DNA of 29,153 bases from a virus, in IMG/VR virus record IMGVR_UViG_3300001242_000073, positions 1 to 29,153 of that record. The stretch is one strand, 5' to 3'. Under the pieces are notes generated by a model that saw nothing but the letters and a program-made list of their open reading frames with translations, did no database searches and was not told the DNA's origin. Numbering within the stretch: the stretch's first letter is position 1; each line of letters starts with the position of its first letter. Shown here in pieces: positions 6,769-15,261 of the stretch. The position numbers were made by a program, and so were the translations under genes.

Positions 6769-8379
6769 GTGATTGATTTCCGGCTCAAGTGCCAGCGTCG
6801 CGCGCTCAAATTGGCGCTCGACAAGCTCAAGAAAACGTTCGGTTCAGGGAGCAGTATCCTCCCCCTGAACAACGTGGAGGTCGTCCCGAACCTGTTCGAC
6901 GGGGGGGCCGTGCTTCGGGTCTCTGACCTGGAGGTGTCCCACTCCGTACCACTCGACGGAGAATGTACGGGTGAAAAGTTGCTGCTTGATTTTCGGCAGC
7001 TCCTGAAGACCGTGGACGCGCTCCCGGACGGGGTCTTGGAGATTGAGGCAGAGGCCCTCCCCCCGGTTGAGTACGGGGAAATGGACAAGTCAAATTTCGA
7101 CGGGAAAGGTGGGACACACAAGGAAAAATACCCCCTCCCCCGGGACGGTGTCAAGGTCCGGGGGAAGCTCGGGAAAAAAACGTTCTCGACCGTCCGGTGG
7201 GACCACCAGGAGGGGAACGAGATCCCGGACCCGATCGCCTGCCCGAAGGGGTGCGACTCCCAGGAGTTCGACGTAGACCTGGCCGCGCTCCTGGCCCCCG
7301 TCCTCCACTCCGTCGCCACCGACGACAGCAGGTACGGACTCAACGGGGCGTACCTGGAGATCTACCCTGACGGGCACATCGGGGCCGTGAGCACGGACGG
7401 TCACCGTGCTGTCGCGCACAGGGCTAGAACCAGCGCACCGACGCTGGACGGGCCGCTGCTCCCGCTCGGCGTCTCGAAAAAGCTCAAGGACCTTGCGCCA
7501 GGGGTGGTCCACCTGACATGGTGGAGGCCGATCGCGGTCAACGGGATCCTGGACGGGATCCCTAACAACTGCTGTCCTGTGGGAAAGTCCAGGTACTCTA
7601 TCCTGTTCCTCGTGGGGGAGAACGAGGGGAAGGATAGTCGGATGCTCACTCGAGGATCGACTGGAGGCATCACGTCAAAGTCCTACGGCTGGAACGAGAA
7701 AGACGCGACCTGCGTCATCCGGACGAGCAAGGAGAACCTCGACGCCTGGCTCGGGAACAAGATCGGGCTGGAGACTTTCTGCTCCTACGCACAGGTGACC
7801 GGAAACGGCGGACACCTGGCGGATCTCTACGCAGACCTGGGTCGATCGGACATGGTCCGGATCGACGCCCAGGATGGCTCGAGCCTGACCGTCCGTTGCC
7901 TCGAGGGGGACTTCCCCGACTGGCGACAGGTCGTCCCGGCCCGGTTCCTGCGGGAGGCATTGGTCGACGCCAAGGCGATCGATGAGTCCATCCGGTATTG
8001 CATGACGATCGCAAGTGAGAAGACCCACTGCGTCCGGCTCACGACACACCCGAACAGAATCGAGGTCTACGTCGCGAATCCTGACTCAGGGGAGATGCAG
8101 GACGACGTCCAGGCTGACGTGACTGGACAGACGACAGTAATGTCCGACCAAGAGCTGGAGGACTTCAATCGAGCGCTCAAAGAGAAGGGAAAAGAGCCGA
8201 ACTGTGAGCACATCCAATTCCGCATCGGGTGCAACGGGCAGTACCTCCGGGACGAGATCAAGACACTCGGAAGCGCCCGAGTCTTGATCCGGTTCGGAAA
8301 CGAGCTGAACCCCATCACCCTGACGCGCCCCGGGGACGACTCGCTCCTGTGTCTTGTCATGCCCATGAGGATCGAATGA
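6769..8379 (+). CDS. dnaN: DNA polymerase III beta subunit (sliding clamp) homologue
   Basis: This protein has 536 residues from a GTG five bases after GGAGG; the frame extends upstream but lacks a start signal there. Bacterial beta-clamp signatures are visible. STDGHRAVAHR (about residue 207) corresponds to the ATDGHRLA motif. LEGDFPDWRQVVP (about 376) matches the EGxFPDYxxVxP strand, and the C-terminus LLCLVMPMRIE matches the MPMRL ending that forms part of the peptide-binding pocket. The clamp encircles DNA and tethers the polymerase. The usual length is about 370, so some 165 extra residues are inserted, including a polar segment near residues 90-160 with CPKGC. It is first in its operon, so the phage supplies its own clamp early. 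Identity is firm. Confidence 0.9.
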   Translation: MIDFRLKCQRRALKLALDKLKKTFGSGSSILPLNNVEVVPNLFDGGAVLRVSDLEVSHSVPLDGECTGEKLLLDFRQLLKTVDALPDGVLEIEAEALPPVEYGEMDKSNFDGKGGTHKEKYPLPRDGVKVRGKLGKKTFSTVRWDHQEGNEIPDPIACPKGCDSQEFDVDLAALLAPVLHSVATDDSRYGLNGAYLEIYPDGHIGAVSTDGHRAVAHRARTSAPTLDGPLLPLGVSKKLKDLAPGVVHLTWWRPIAVNGILDGIPNNCCPVGKSRYSILFLVGENEGKDSRMLTRGSTGGITSKSYGWNEKDATCVIRTSKENLDAWLGNKIGLETFCSYAQVTGNGGHLADLYADLGRSDMVRIDAQDGSSLTVRCLEGDFPDWRQVVPARFLREALVDAKAIDESIRYCMTIASEKTHCVRLTTHPNRIEVYVANPDSGEMQDDVQADVTGQTTVMSDQELEDFNRALKEKGKEPNCEHIQFRIGCNGQYLRDEIKTLGSARVLIRFGNELNPITLTRPGDDSLLCLVMPMRIE

Positions 8380-8681
8380 GCCCCCCGACCGTCCACCAGA
8401 TCGTCGACACCCTGCGCACCCGCGCGAGGGTCGGCGTGACACAGCTAGGCCCCCTGGTCGGGATGAGCGCCGCGTGGGGACAACGTGTGCTCGACGGGAC
8501 GATCTGCCCAGACCTAGCGACTGCGGACAGGATCGCCCAGGTACTCTCAGCTCGGGACGAGGAGCGCATCGTCCTGCTCGAGGCTGTGAGCAGGGTCAAA
8601 CTCACGCGGGCAGGTATCACGGGGGCAGACCTCGACAGGGTGGTCGACGTCCTGCTCCTGGTGTACAGGGGGAGAACGTGA
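8376..8681 (+). CDS. Small helix-turn-helix protein
   Basis: This 101-residue protein starts at an ATG that overlaps the clamp stop (ATGA). The region VTQLGPLVGMSAAWGQRVLDG, followed by TADRIAQVLSARDEER, has the layout of a Cro/XRE-type helix-turn-helix, with a turn at GMS and a recognition helix rich in small residues. The C-terminal third (LDRVVDVLLLVYRG) is hydrophobic and may dimerise. As the second gene of an operon whose promoter carries a palindrome over its -10, it is a plausible autoregulator. Target and role are inferred. Confidence 0.65.
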   Translation: MSPPTVHQIVDTLRTRARVGVTQLGPLVGMSAAWGQRVLDGTICPDLATADRIAQVLSARDEERIVLLEAVSRVKLTRAGITGADLDRVVDVLLLVYRGRT

Positions 8682-8872
8682 AAAAATCTGCGCCATCGAC
8701 GTGCCCGAACTGCGGACACAGACCGAAGTATCACCACTATGAGGACTGGTACTACTACGAGTGCCCGTGGTGTGCCCTGAGCGCACCAGTGAGAAAAGAA
8801 GCCCTCGCGCTGGAGGCCTGGGAAATTATCGTGGAGGGGTGGAAAATCCTCTACAGGAGGGAAGAATCTTGA
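8678..8872 (+). CDS. Lar-like zinc-ribbon protein
   Basis: This 64-residue protein starts at GTG overlapping the preceding stop (GTGA). CPNCGHRPKYHHYEDWYYY, then ECPWCALSAPV and a helix ALEAWEIIVEGWK, follow the pattern CPxCG-x-(aromatic strand)-ECxxC-x-A-x-W. This pattern defines the small restriction-alleviation (Lar-like) zinc proteins common in phages. Those proteins can relieve type I restriction, but most family members have not been tested. The two Cys pairs should bind one zinc. Membership of the fold is likely; function is inferred. Confidence 0.65.
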   Translation: MKKSAPSTCPNCGHRPKYHHYEDWYYYECPWCALSAPVRKEALALEAWEIIVEGWKILYRREES

Positions 8873-9420
8873 ACAGACTGGACAAAAGCGTTCACTTTTT
8901 AGGTCAAGGATCCATCGAACTCGAGGAAGCTCACGGGCAAGCAAACCTGATAGCCTGCCAGCAGCAGCTCCCGACGCTGTGCGACACTGTATCCAAAACT
9001 GCGCTCGAAGCTCACGGCGTCGTGTTCGGGGAGCAGTTAGCAAACGACCCCCTGTTTACGCACGTGACACTCCCGAAGGGGTGGAAGATATGTCCTACTA
9101 ACCACCCGATGCACTCTGATCTGGTAGACGGCAAAGGCAGAAAGCGAGCAGAAATCTTCTACAAAGCTGCATTTTACGACCGTCGTGCCTGGGTACGCGC
9201 TGTAAGCATGTACAAGGCAGAGAGCGACTACACGGAAAGGAGCAGGATAATAGCTCACGTGACAGACTACGACGGAACCGTGTTCTACACAGTTGACAAA
9301 GGAGAGGTATCAGACAGCCCCTATATTCTCAGAGGGGAGTGTGAGAACGAGTGTATGGCTTGGCTCGATGAGCATTTCCCGGACTGGAGAAACCCCTCAG
9401 CATACTGGGGTGAGACATGA
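8869..9420 (+). CDS. Unknown early protein
   Basis: This protein has 183 residues from TTG, which overlaps the previous stop (TTGA) and has AGGAGG eight bases upstream. It has no recognised domain. Visible elements are a helical N-terminus with AHGQANLIACQQQLPTLCD and a central aromatic stretch (AEIFYKAAFYDRRAWVRA). The C-terminus has CENECMAWLDEHFPDWR, whose two Cys may bind metal with earlier Cys or His residues. It is coupled on both sides to early-operon genes. Confidence 0.65.
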   Translation: MNRLDKSVHFLGQGSIELEEAHGQANLIACQQQLPTLCDTVSKTALEAHGVVFGEQLANDPLFTHVTLPKGWKICPTNHPMHSDLVDGKGRKRAEIFYKAAFYDRRAWVRAVSMYKAESDYTERSRIIAHVTDYDGTVFYTVDKGEVSDSPYILRGECENECMAWLDEHFPDWRNPSAYWGET

Positions 9421-9968
9421 TCGATTCTATATTTGAAGCCCTGACCGCGCTCCGGGTCTTAGAGCTGGAAGAGGGGGACACCCACCCGGCAGACCTCCCC
9501 CGCGAAGACCTGATCGACCGCCTGACCATGGTCGACTCCCTGGTACGGGGTGAGCGGGGGGAGCGTCGCGCGGAGGACATCGCTACCGTCGTCGAGGCCA
9601 AGGCCCGTCTCGCGTTCGCGCAAGGGGGCACAAGGAAACACCGGGGGAAGACATCGATCGCTGTAGGCGACCGCGTGCGACTCTCCGGGACGTTCCTCCG
9701 GAACACGGGGCAGTATTTCCACGGGCTCGAGCAGGACGACGTCGGGACTGTCGAGGTGTTGTCCGGCGACGAGACATTCTGCACGGCGACGATCCTGTGG
9801 GACCGGTACACACTCCGGGGAGGGGACCAGTACCTGAGCGACTGCTACTGCACGGATGAGGAGCGCCCGACGTGCGGGATGTGCAAGGGGACAGGGAAAC
9901 GGCACGGGCGGGTGAACGTCAAGAACCTGGAGAGAGTGAAAAATCAGGAGTCCTACGCTCCGTTCTGA
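9417..9968 (+). CDS. Unknown early protein with SH3-like strand and Cys-rich tail
   Basis: This protein has 183 residues, with the start overlapping the previous stop (ATGA). The N-terminal half is helical and charged (DLIDRLTMVDSLVRGERGER). The middle reads SIAVGDRVRLSGTFLRN, then DDVGTVEVLSGD and TATILWDRY, the alternation of a KOW/SH3-like small barrel. The tail has CYC, CGMCKGTGKRHG, which resembles a zinc knuckle with a DnaJ-type CxxCxGxG half-repeat. A nucleic-acid or protein-binding role is plausible, but there is no named family. Confidence 0.6.
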   Translation: MIDSIFEALTALRVLELEEGDTHPADLPREDLIDRLTMVDSLVRGERGERRAEDIATVVEAKARLAFAQGGTRKHRGKTSIAVGDRVRLSGTFLRNTGQYFHGLEQDDVGTVEVLSGDETFCTATILWDRYTLRGGDQYLSDCYCTDEERPTCGMCKGTGKRHGRVNVKNLERVKNQESYAPF

Positions 9969-9978
9969 GGTGGAATCT

Positions 9979-10215
9979 ATGCATTATGTATGGGAGAAAA
10001 ACTGTAGTACTGGTGATTATATCGCAAGAGTCTCAAAGACACGGAGGATCATTCGAATAGGTCACAGCATCCCATCTCCAGAGGGAATCACCTTCCTATA
10101 CCATGCAGAAGAGTGGGGAGACTACTCCCTGGACTACCCTATCAAAGGTCCGTGGGAAAGATCACCAGAGAAAGCCCTGAAAGAGCTTGACATCCAGATT
10201 CGTACGACATTCTAG
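9979..10215 (+). CDS. Unknown 78-residue early protein
   Basis: The ATG six bases after GAGGTGG is preferred to a GTG three codons upstream that overlaps that ribosome site. The protein is aromatic-rich with alternating strands (HYVWEKNCSTGDYIARVS, ITFLYHAEEWGDYSL) and a C-terminal helix EKALKELDIQI. No family is recognised. It is the last gene of the clamp operon and ends two bases before the converging MuF-like gene. Confidence 0.6.
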   Translation: MHYVWEKNCSTGDYIARVSKTRRIIRIGHSIPSPEGITFLYHAEEWGDYSLDYPIKGPWERSPEKALKELDIQIRTTF

Positions 10216-10217
10216 CA

Positions 10218-11156
10218 TCACCCCTTGTACTCCCTCGCGATAGGTGCCTCCCTGTCGAGCTGCTGCAGATCTTCCAACCCAGCGATGACCGGCTCGGCAA
10301 AGCACCTGCACTGAATCGGATCGCCTGGGTGGCCGTCCGCGAACTCAGTCGCTCGAGTCTTCCCGTCTGAAAGCACCTCGACCAACCTCCCCCCCGACTT
10401 CGTCCACAGAAAACGTCTCCCCTCCCGCTCCCAGTGATTCCCGTGCGTCGTAGACTCAGAGTCCGGGTCCGGGTACGCTCCGTTAGGATTCCCGGCGACG
10501 CGCTCGTCCCGACTGTTCCTCCAGATGTAGCTGTCTATCCCTAGGTCGCGCTGCCTGTTCTCGTGCAGCGCCCCCTGGAGTTTCCCCACCTGGTCGCGGG
10601 CGATGAACTTCGCGCGGCGCTCCTCTATGCCCCCGGCCTCTCGTATCTGACGACGCAGCCACTCACGGGGGCGGCCCTTCTCTAGCGTCTCGAGCGCGGC
10701 GGAGGCGATACGCCGCTCCGTCTCCCGGGTCAGGTCGACGCACAGCTCGCTGAAATCCTTTCCCCTTGACGCAAGCTCTTTCTTGAGCCAGGGCTCGGAC
10801 CCGAGCACGTCGAGCCCGAGGGGGGACACGACGCGCTTCTCGGCCCCCCGCTGCTCGCGCTCCCCCTCCTGCAAGATGGGGTCGATCTGTGCCTGAGCGC
10901 GCCGCGTGTAGAGCGTCGTCCTGGAATTCAAGACACCTCGGACGTCGGGCAGGGGGTCCGCGTCCACCCTGGTCTGCGGCAGGAGCGCCATCGCGTCAGT
11001 CTCGAGCACTCTGACTAGCTCACGCACGACGGCGACGAGCCTGCGCTCGGCCAGGCGCTTCGCGGACCCGGCGACTTTGTACGGCCCGAATTTCGGGACG
11101 CGCTTCCGCTGGATTTTGAAGGCCCGGAGAACTTGCTGGAGAGGGGACACTGGCAC
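10218..11156 (-). CDS. MuF-like head morphogenesis protein (SPP1 gp7 family)
   Basis: This protein has 312 residues from a GTG seven bases after GGAGG, which itself spans the portal stop codon. The C-terminal third has the family signature: FIARDQVGKLQGALHENRQ, then SYIWRNSRDERV, HWEREGRRFLW, and DGHPGDPIQCRCFAEPV. The conserved HPG-x-x-x-x-CRC motif is clear. Such proteins bind the portal, are packaged in small copy number and can be injected or act in head assembly. The N-terminal two thirds are helical and basic. It lies just downstream of the portal, the standard order. Confidence 0.88.
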   Translation of the reverse strand: MPVSPLQQVLRAFKIQRKRVPKFGPYKVAGSAKRLAERRLVAVVRELVRVLETDAMALLPQTRVDADPLPDVRGVLNSRTTLYTRRAQAQIDPILQEGEREQRGAEKRVVSPLGLDVLGSEPWLKKELASRGKDFSELCVDLTRETERRIASAALETLEKGRPREWLRRQIREAGGIEERRAKFIARDQVGKLQGALHENRQRDLGIDSYIWRNSRDERVAGNPNGAYPDPDSESTTHGNHWEREGRRFLWTKSGGRLVEVLSDGKTRATEFADGHPGDPIQCRCFAEPVIAGLEDLQQLDREAPIAREYKG

Positions 11157-11158
11157 GG

Positions 11159-12751
11159 TTACACCTCCGGCAGGGTGGGCGCGAAGGCATGTGCAGGAGC
11201 AACAGCCTGGACCACAGAGAGCGACCGGAGCCACTCGAGCGTGACGTCACCGCCGAAGTATTCCCTAAGCCCTTCCGTCTCGTCCTGCAGCATGATCCGG
11301 AGCTGCGTCGCCTGCGACCGGGTGATCGCACGACCCCCCGCTATCGCCCGAGCGACGGACTCCTCCCACCCGGGGACGGACTGCCCCGCGCGACGCGCCC
11401 GGAGGATTCCCAGACTCACCGCGTCGGAGACCTCCTGAGGAGGCGTGAGAGGGTTCGCCTCTTCAGGCTCCGGTTCCTCTCCCGTGTCGAACTCGTCCAC
11501 GGACGGCGGCTCGAGGATGCCGTCCTGCTCGAGTAATTTCCGACCCTCGTCTGGGTCGATCCAACCGAGCGCCGCGTACGTGCTCCGGGCCGTGGCACGT
11601 GTCCCCTCGACTTGAGCCCGTTCTAGCTCCCTAGGAACCCAGAGAGGCCTGAACTCGATTTCGGGATCCTGGTCCCTGACTTCCTGTGGGAGAGGATTCG
11701 TAACTGCGCCGCCCCCCCAGACAGGACAGTGGACCATGATGGAGTAGAGCTGCTCGATCGGGTCCCGGAGCCTGTCTTCCTGGCACTTCGCCCGGACGAT
11801 CCCGTAGTAAAGCTCCAGGTCCGAGAGCCCGGTCGCGTTCATCCCCTCGGGGCTGCGCCCGTAGAGGAGCGTCTGTGGGTAGTCTGTCACGGCCGAGACC
11901 TGGGACTTCTGGTGCTCCAGGATCTCAGAGATCCCGGACACCGCAGCGTTGAGGCGCTGGACATCGTCCTCAGAATCGAGCACAGCGAGACGGAACAGGC
12001 TGAGTCGCTGGCGGAATTCCTCGAGCATAGTCGAGGCCGCAGTCTTCCCGTCCTTCCCCGCGATGAGCTCCCACCATTTTTTCACCTTCAGGAACGGGAC
12101 GCTGAGCTGGAGGAGGTACTCTATCACGCCGGAGTCGGAGATCCCGACGTTCCGGATCTCCTCCCAGACCGTCTCGAGCACGGGGTCACCCCAACCCCAG
12201 CACTCGATCCGGGCCTGGTCCGAGCTGGACTCCCCCGGGAAGAGGAGCATCCTGGAGACGTGCACGACCTGCGTCGGACTCCCGTCGTCAGGCGTGACCT
12301 GGTACGTCTCCGGGTCCGCGTAGTTCCCACCCCTGAACGTGTTCGGCCAGAGTTCCCAGCGATGACGCGCTGTGAGTTTTCGCACCTGCCGAACGCGCGA
12401 CGCGTCGAGGGGTTCCCAGGGGTTGAGCCCGTCGTCCACGTCGAGCACGACCGCGGCCCCCCCGAACTCTCTCTCGTAGACCAGGGCGTCGGTCATGACG
12501 CGCCCGACTCGGAGTCTGCGCTCCTCTTTCGCGAGCACCTTGGACAGATCTTCGTCTATCCCGTCGTACCTCGTCCACCCCTCCCGCGTCGCGTCGAACG
12601 GCATCCTCGTGATGATCTTCCGGGCGACGCCGTTCTGCCTGAACAACGCCTCGAGCAGTGCCCGGTCGAACCGTGTCCGCAGGGTGAACGTCGTGTACCC
12701 GATCGCGTGGGACGTCGTCCCGATCCCAAAATAGCTGTTGTACCAACCCAT
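11159..12751 (-). CDS. Portal protein (DUF1073 family)
   Basis: This 530-residue protein has ATG and AGGAGA upstream. The N-terminus (ARKIITRMPFDATREGWTRY) is the typical DUF1073 portal start, where residues after the first crossing helices carry the conserved W-x-R pattern. Further elements are RHRWELWPNTFRGG, SRMLLFPGE, WGDPVLETVWEEIRN and SPEGMNATGLSDLELYYGIV, the last close to the family GxNATG motif. The dodecameric portal forms the packaging channel at one vertex. Its mRNA probably starts near a TACACT -10 box 24 bases before the ATG. Length and motif order fit the family. Confidence 0.85.
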   Translation of the reverse strand: MGWYNSYFGIGTTSHAIGYTTFTLRTRFDRALLEALFRQNGVARKIITRMPFDATREGWTRYDGIDEDLSKVLAKEERRLRVGRVMTDALVYEREFGGAAVVLDVDDGLNPWEPLDASRVRQVRKLTARHRWELWPNTFRGGNYADPETYQVTPDDGSPTQVVHVSRMLLFPGESSSDQARIECWGWGDPVLETVWEEIRNVGISDSGVIEYLLQLSVPFLKVKKWWELIAGKDGKTAASTMLEEFRQRLSLFRLAVLDSEDDVQRLNAAVSGISEILEHQKSQVSAVTDYPQTLLYGRSPEGMNATGLSDLELYYGIVRAKCQEDRLRDPIEQLYSIMVHCPVWGGGAVTNPLPQEVRDQDPEIEFRPLWVPRELERAQVEGTRATARSTYAALGWIDPDEGRKLLEQDGILEPPSVDEFDTGEEPEPEEANPLTPPQEVSDAVSLGILRARRAGQSVPGWEESVARAIAGGRAITRSQATQLRIMLQDETEGLREYFGGDVTLEWLRSLSVVQAVAPAHAFAPTLPEV

Positions 12752-12774
12752 GATCGTTGATCTCCTCTGGTCGC

Positions 12775-12780
12775 AGTGTA
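12775..12780 (-). promoter_or_regulatory. Minus-strand -10 box for the portal gene
   Basis: TACACT precedes the portal ribosome site by about ten bases. The -35 region is poor (TCGGAA at 17 bases). The reverse complement of the GTGAATTATT motif lies 26 bases upstream, the same spacing as at the HTH and large-terminase genes, which suggests activator-dependent divergent control. Confidence 0.4.
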
Positions 12781-12806
12781 GACTATCTCGATTATTTTTC
12801 CGAGCT

Positions 12807-12847
12807 GTGAATTATTTGTTGATTTTTCTAGTGGGGTTGATTATAGT
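12807..12847 (+). promoter_or_regulatory. Phage promoter module P2
   Basis: GTGAATTATTTG, -35 TTGATT, a 17-base spacer ending GGGGTTGAT, and -10 TATAGT. An ATG directly abuts the -10 and cannot be the start of translation on this transcript. The next ATG at 12875 has GGAGGT six bases upstream. Unlike P1, P3, P4 and P6 it lacks the conserved start sequence. Confidence 0.75.
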
Positions 12848-12874
12848 ATGAGCAGTCTATTTTTGGAGGTGTCT

Positions 12875-13240
12875 ATGGTAGGACGCAGAGTCAAGCCCTG
12901 GATGGAGCCTCGCGAAGGGGTAGTCATCCAGTGGGAACCCCTGACCGAGCAGATGTGCGACGCCCTCGTCAGGCACGACGACGGTCACGAGTGCTGGTAC
13001 TCGAGCTACAGCCTGCGACCCGTCGACGGGCTCGGAGACCTCCCCTCGAGGCAGGAAGCGCGCAAGACGGCGGACGAGACAGCGCTCTACCAGCTCCAGG
13101 GGATCCTCGCGCAGCACGTCAAGGACTGCGACCCCGGGGGGAAGCGGTGGGAAGGGTTCGAGTTCGCAAAAGGGCTCTTCGGGATATCCTGCGTCAAGGC
13201 CATCGCGGAGGTAGAGTCTCGACTCAACGAAAGGAAATGA
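12875..13240 (+). CDS. Unknown 121-residue protein
   Basis: The start is the ATG with GGAGGT six bases upstream. A longer in-frame ATG is rejected because it overlaps the promoter. The protein has GVVIQWEPLTEQMCDALVRHDDGHECWYSSY, likely a small beta domain, then a helical C-terminus (ETALYQLQGILAQHVKDC). The beginning resembles short SH3-like phage proteins but no family is certain. It is followed by a second small gene in the same unit. Confidence 0.6.
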   Translation: MVGRRVKPWMEPREGVVIQWEPLTEQMCDALVRHDDGHECWYSSYSLRPVDGLGDLPSRQEARKTADETALYQLQGILAQHVKDCDPGGKRWEGFEFAKGLFGISCVKAIAEVESRLNERK

Positions 13241-13244
13241 AACG

Positions 13245-13460
13245 ATGAGAACCTTTTGGCAGTCTTGCGGTTGTAGATTCACTCTGATTTCGAGCAAAGA
13301 CAACGATCTGCGCTTCAAGGTATTGCTCTGTTCTACGTGCCCAGAAATCGAACAAGGTCGCTACCTGAATCCCCATTTTGATGAATTTCGCGAGTGGCAA
13401 AAGATCAACAGACAAGAGCTGGAGGCTACTGCAGAAAATCAACGCCTCCCCCGACCATAA
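13245..13460 (+). CDS. Unknown 71-residue protein
   Basis: The ATG is preceded by AAGGA. The sequence has CGC and CSTC pairs (WQSCGCRFTLISS ... LLCSTCPEI), possibly a small zinc-binding fold. The C-terminal helix is charged. Its stop lies inside the 3' end of the converging large terminase gene, a 22-base overlap. No family is recognised. Confidence 0.5.
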   Translation: MRTFWQSCGCRFTLISSKDNDLRFKVLLCSTCPEIEQGRYLNPHFDEFREWQKINRQELEATAENQRLPRP

Positions 13461-15130
13461 GCGTCCGCGACCCCTCCCTTAGAACTGCCCTGCGGCCAGC
13501 GAGCGCACGCGAGCGCGGCGGCGTCCCCCCGGTCCGGACTCCGGCCGATACGTCGCCTGAACTCCTCTTTGCGCTCGAGCTGCCGGACGTCCCTCTTCTC
13601 ATCCCCGTCCGAGCGCACGACCCACCGGACCTTGCGCGAACAGAGGTCCTCTTCCAGCTCCGGGTCGAAGCCCACAACGGCCAGCTCACGGATATCCTCC
13701 CCCGCGTCCAGGTACGCGCACGATGCCCAGTCCGCCCCGATCTCCTGGTCGTACGCCCTCCCCCCGAAGTGGCACTCTATCACCCGAGCACCGTCCGGGA
13801 ACAGGTCTAAAACCGAGCCCAAAGAACGCAGCTCGTCCACCCAGGCCCCGAACCCTCCCCCCGCGTCGACCCTGACCTCCACCTCTCGGCACCCGCCCCG
13901 GAGCAGCTCCTCCAGCTCGGAGACGACCGCGCCGACGTAAGCCCCCGTGTTTCTATCGTGGATGGGATAGCGCATCTCGAGGCACCCGCACCAGCGACGC
14001 GCGACCCAGCCGGAGTCCTCCCCTCCCCTGGCGCAGTCCACCCCGATCGTCGCGCGGGAGGGGGACGACGCCTGGAAGATCGCCCCGGCGTCTCGCTTCG
14101 ACGCCTGCCGGAGCACGGCAGAGGAGACAACAGCGTCCGCAGCGGTCGTCGGTGGGGGTGTCCCCCACACGCGCCACCACCAAGGAGGGCGCGGCGCCCA
14201 CCACTCGCCAGCACGCCACGGCAGCTCGAACGCGGCACGGTCGGGGTCCGGCCCATCCACCCGCACGGCCCAGGCTGACTTCCCGGAGAGCTGCGCCTCG
14301 ATCCACTCCCGCGTCACGGCCCCGGGCACGACCACCTCCCCCGTCGACACGTTCGGGTGGTCGAACGCGCTCAGCTCGTACCTGCGGACCCTGTCCCCTG
14401 AGAGCTTGGCGAAGTCTGAACTGCTCGAGGCAGGGTTCGCACACAGGAACCAGAGGCTGATGCCGTCCGCGACGAGGCCGAGCACCGCGTCGTAGATGTC
14501 CTTCCCGTCGATGCCCTCCGCCTCTTCGAAGACGTGGACACCCACGGACTCGTGAGCACCCTGGACGCTCACACCGTGCTCCGTGGCCTGAGTCTTGACT
14601 ATCCGGTCCAGCCCTAGGGTCAAGTTGGGAGACTTGCTGCCACCGCCTCGCGCCAGGCGAACAGACTTGAGCCTGCACATATCCCCTCCCCAGCGACCGT
14701 CGAGGCACCCGTCGATGTACCTCCAGGTTATCGCGCTCGCCTGGTCGATCTTTGGGGCGTAGACGCACCCCATTATCCTGCTGGAGACGTGGTAGGACCA
14801 CAGGAGCAAGCCAGACACCTCGACAGATTTTCCCCACTTGTGTGACCCCTGTAAGCAGAACACGTTCGGGATGATGCTCGAGCCGTCCCAGTCCGGGATG
14901 TCGTCCCTGCGGGGCCACGGTCGACCCCCCCGGTGCGCCTCCCGCTGGTGCATGTGGAGCCACGACGCGGCGACGTCCCGGACGAACTGCCCGCCCCCGA
15001 CGCGGGAGGTGATCCCGAGCACCTCGGGGAGGTAGCGGTCGGGGTGGTAGAGGTACTGCCGGTCGACGAGGGGAGAGCGCCTGGCCCGAGCCATCTGTAC
15101 CTGGGAGAGTGCCTGCTGAGAGTCTCGCAT
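13439..15130 (-). CDS. terL: Terminase large subunit
   Basis: This protein of about 563 residues has ATPase and nuclease domains. Walker A is GSHKWGKS at 95-102, the Walker B region VHVFEEAE ends with Glu202-203, and the coupling motif is FLCANP near 228-233. The RNase H-like nuclease half starts at GVDCARGGEDSG with Asp365, followed by EVRVDAGGGFGAW with Asp422. It pumps DNA into the head through the portal and cuts it. The start MRDSQQ lies exactly six bases after a TATACT box, so the mRNA would be leaderless; a second ATG 12 codons later has only a weak ribosome site. It is separated by about 7 kb from the small subunit gene. Confidence 0.9.
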   Translation of the reverse strand: MRDSQQALSQVQMARARRSPLVDRQYLYHPDRYLPEVLGITSRVGGGQFVRDVAASWLHMHQREAHRGGRPWPRRDDIPDWDGSSIIPNVFCLQGSHKWGKSVEVSGLLLWSYHVSSRIMGCVYAPKIDQASAITWRYIDGCLDGRWGGDMCRLKSVRLARGGGSKSPNLTLGLDRIVKTQATEHGVSVQGAHESVGVHVFEEAEGIDGKDIYDAVLGLVADGISLWFLCANPASSSSDFAKLSGDRVRRYELSAFDHPNVSTGEVVVPGAVTREWIEAQLSGKSAWAVRVDGPDPDRAAFELPWRAGEWWAPRPPWWWRVWGTPPPTTAADAVVSSAVLRQASKRDAGAIFQASSPSRATIGVDCARGGEDSGWVARRWCGCLEMRYPIHDRNTGAYVGAVVSELEELLRGGCREVEVRVDAGGGFGAWVDELRSLGSVLDLFPDGARVIECHFGGRAYDQEIGADWASCAYLDAGEDIRELAVVGFDPELEEDLCSRKVRWVVRSDGDEKRDVRQLERKEEFRRRIGRSPDRGDAAALACARWPQGSSKGGVADAYGRGRR

Positions 15131-15136
15131 GTGCGC

Positions 15137-15165
15137 AGTATAGCCACCCGTGAAAAAAAGATCGA
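15137..15165 (-). promoter_or_regulatory. Minus-strand promoter of the large terminase (leaderless start)
   Basis: TCGATC, 17 bases, TATACT, then GCGCAC and the ATG. The six-base gap puts the expected transcription start on the A of the start codon. The reverse complement of GTGAATTATT sits 27 bases upstream of the -10. Confidence 0.55.
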
Positions 15166-15169
15166 TTTT

Positions 15170-15211
15170 GTGAATTATTTTCTTGACTGACCTTTTTATA
15201 CTGATTATACT
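15170..15211 (+). promoter_or_regulatory. Phage promoter module P3
   Basis: GTGAATTATTTTC, -35 TTGACT, a 17-base spacer, -10 TATACT. The transcript start region reads GGATACAAGATTTGAGATTG, close to the shared leader of P1, P4 and P6. It serves the 31-residue peptide and the DUF932-like gene. Confidence 0.78.
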
Positions 15212-15261
15212 GGATACAAGATTTGAGATTGATTTGAACTTTTCTTACTGAGGATACAGAA

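Noticed and set aside
11729-12760. 343-codon plus-strand ORF opposite the portal gene
   Set aside because: It mirrors the portal codons and has no start signal; its composition is that of an antisense frame in GC-rich DNA.
12848-12874. Upstream ATG of the gene ending at 13240
   Set aside because: This ATG immediately follows the -10 box, upstream of the expected transcription start, so it would not be on the mRNA.
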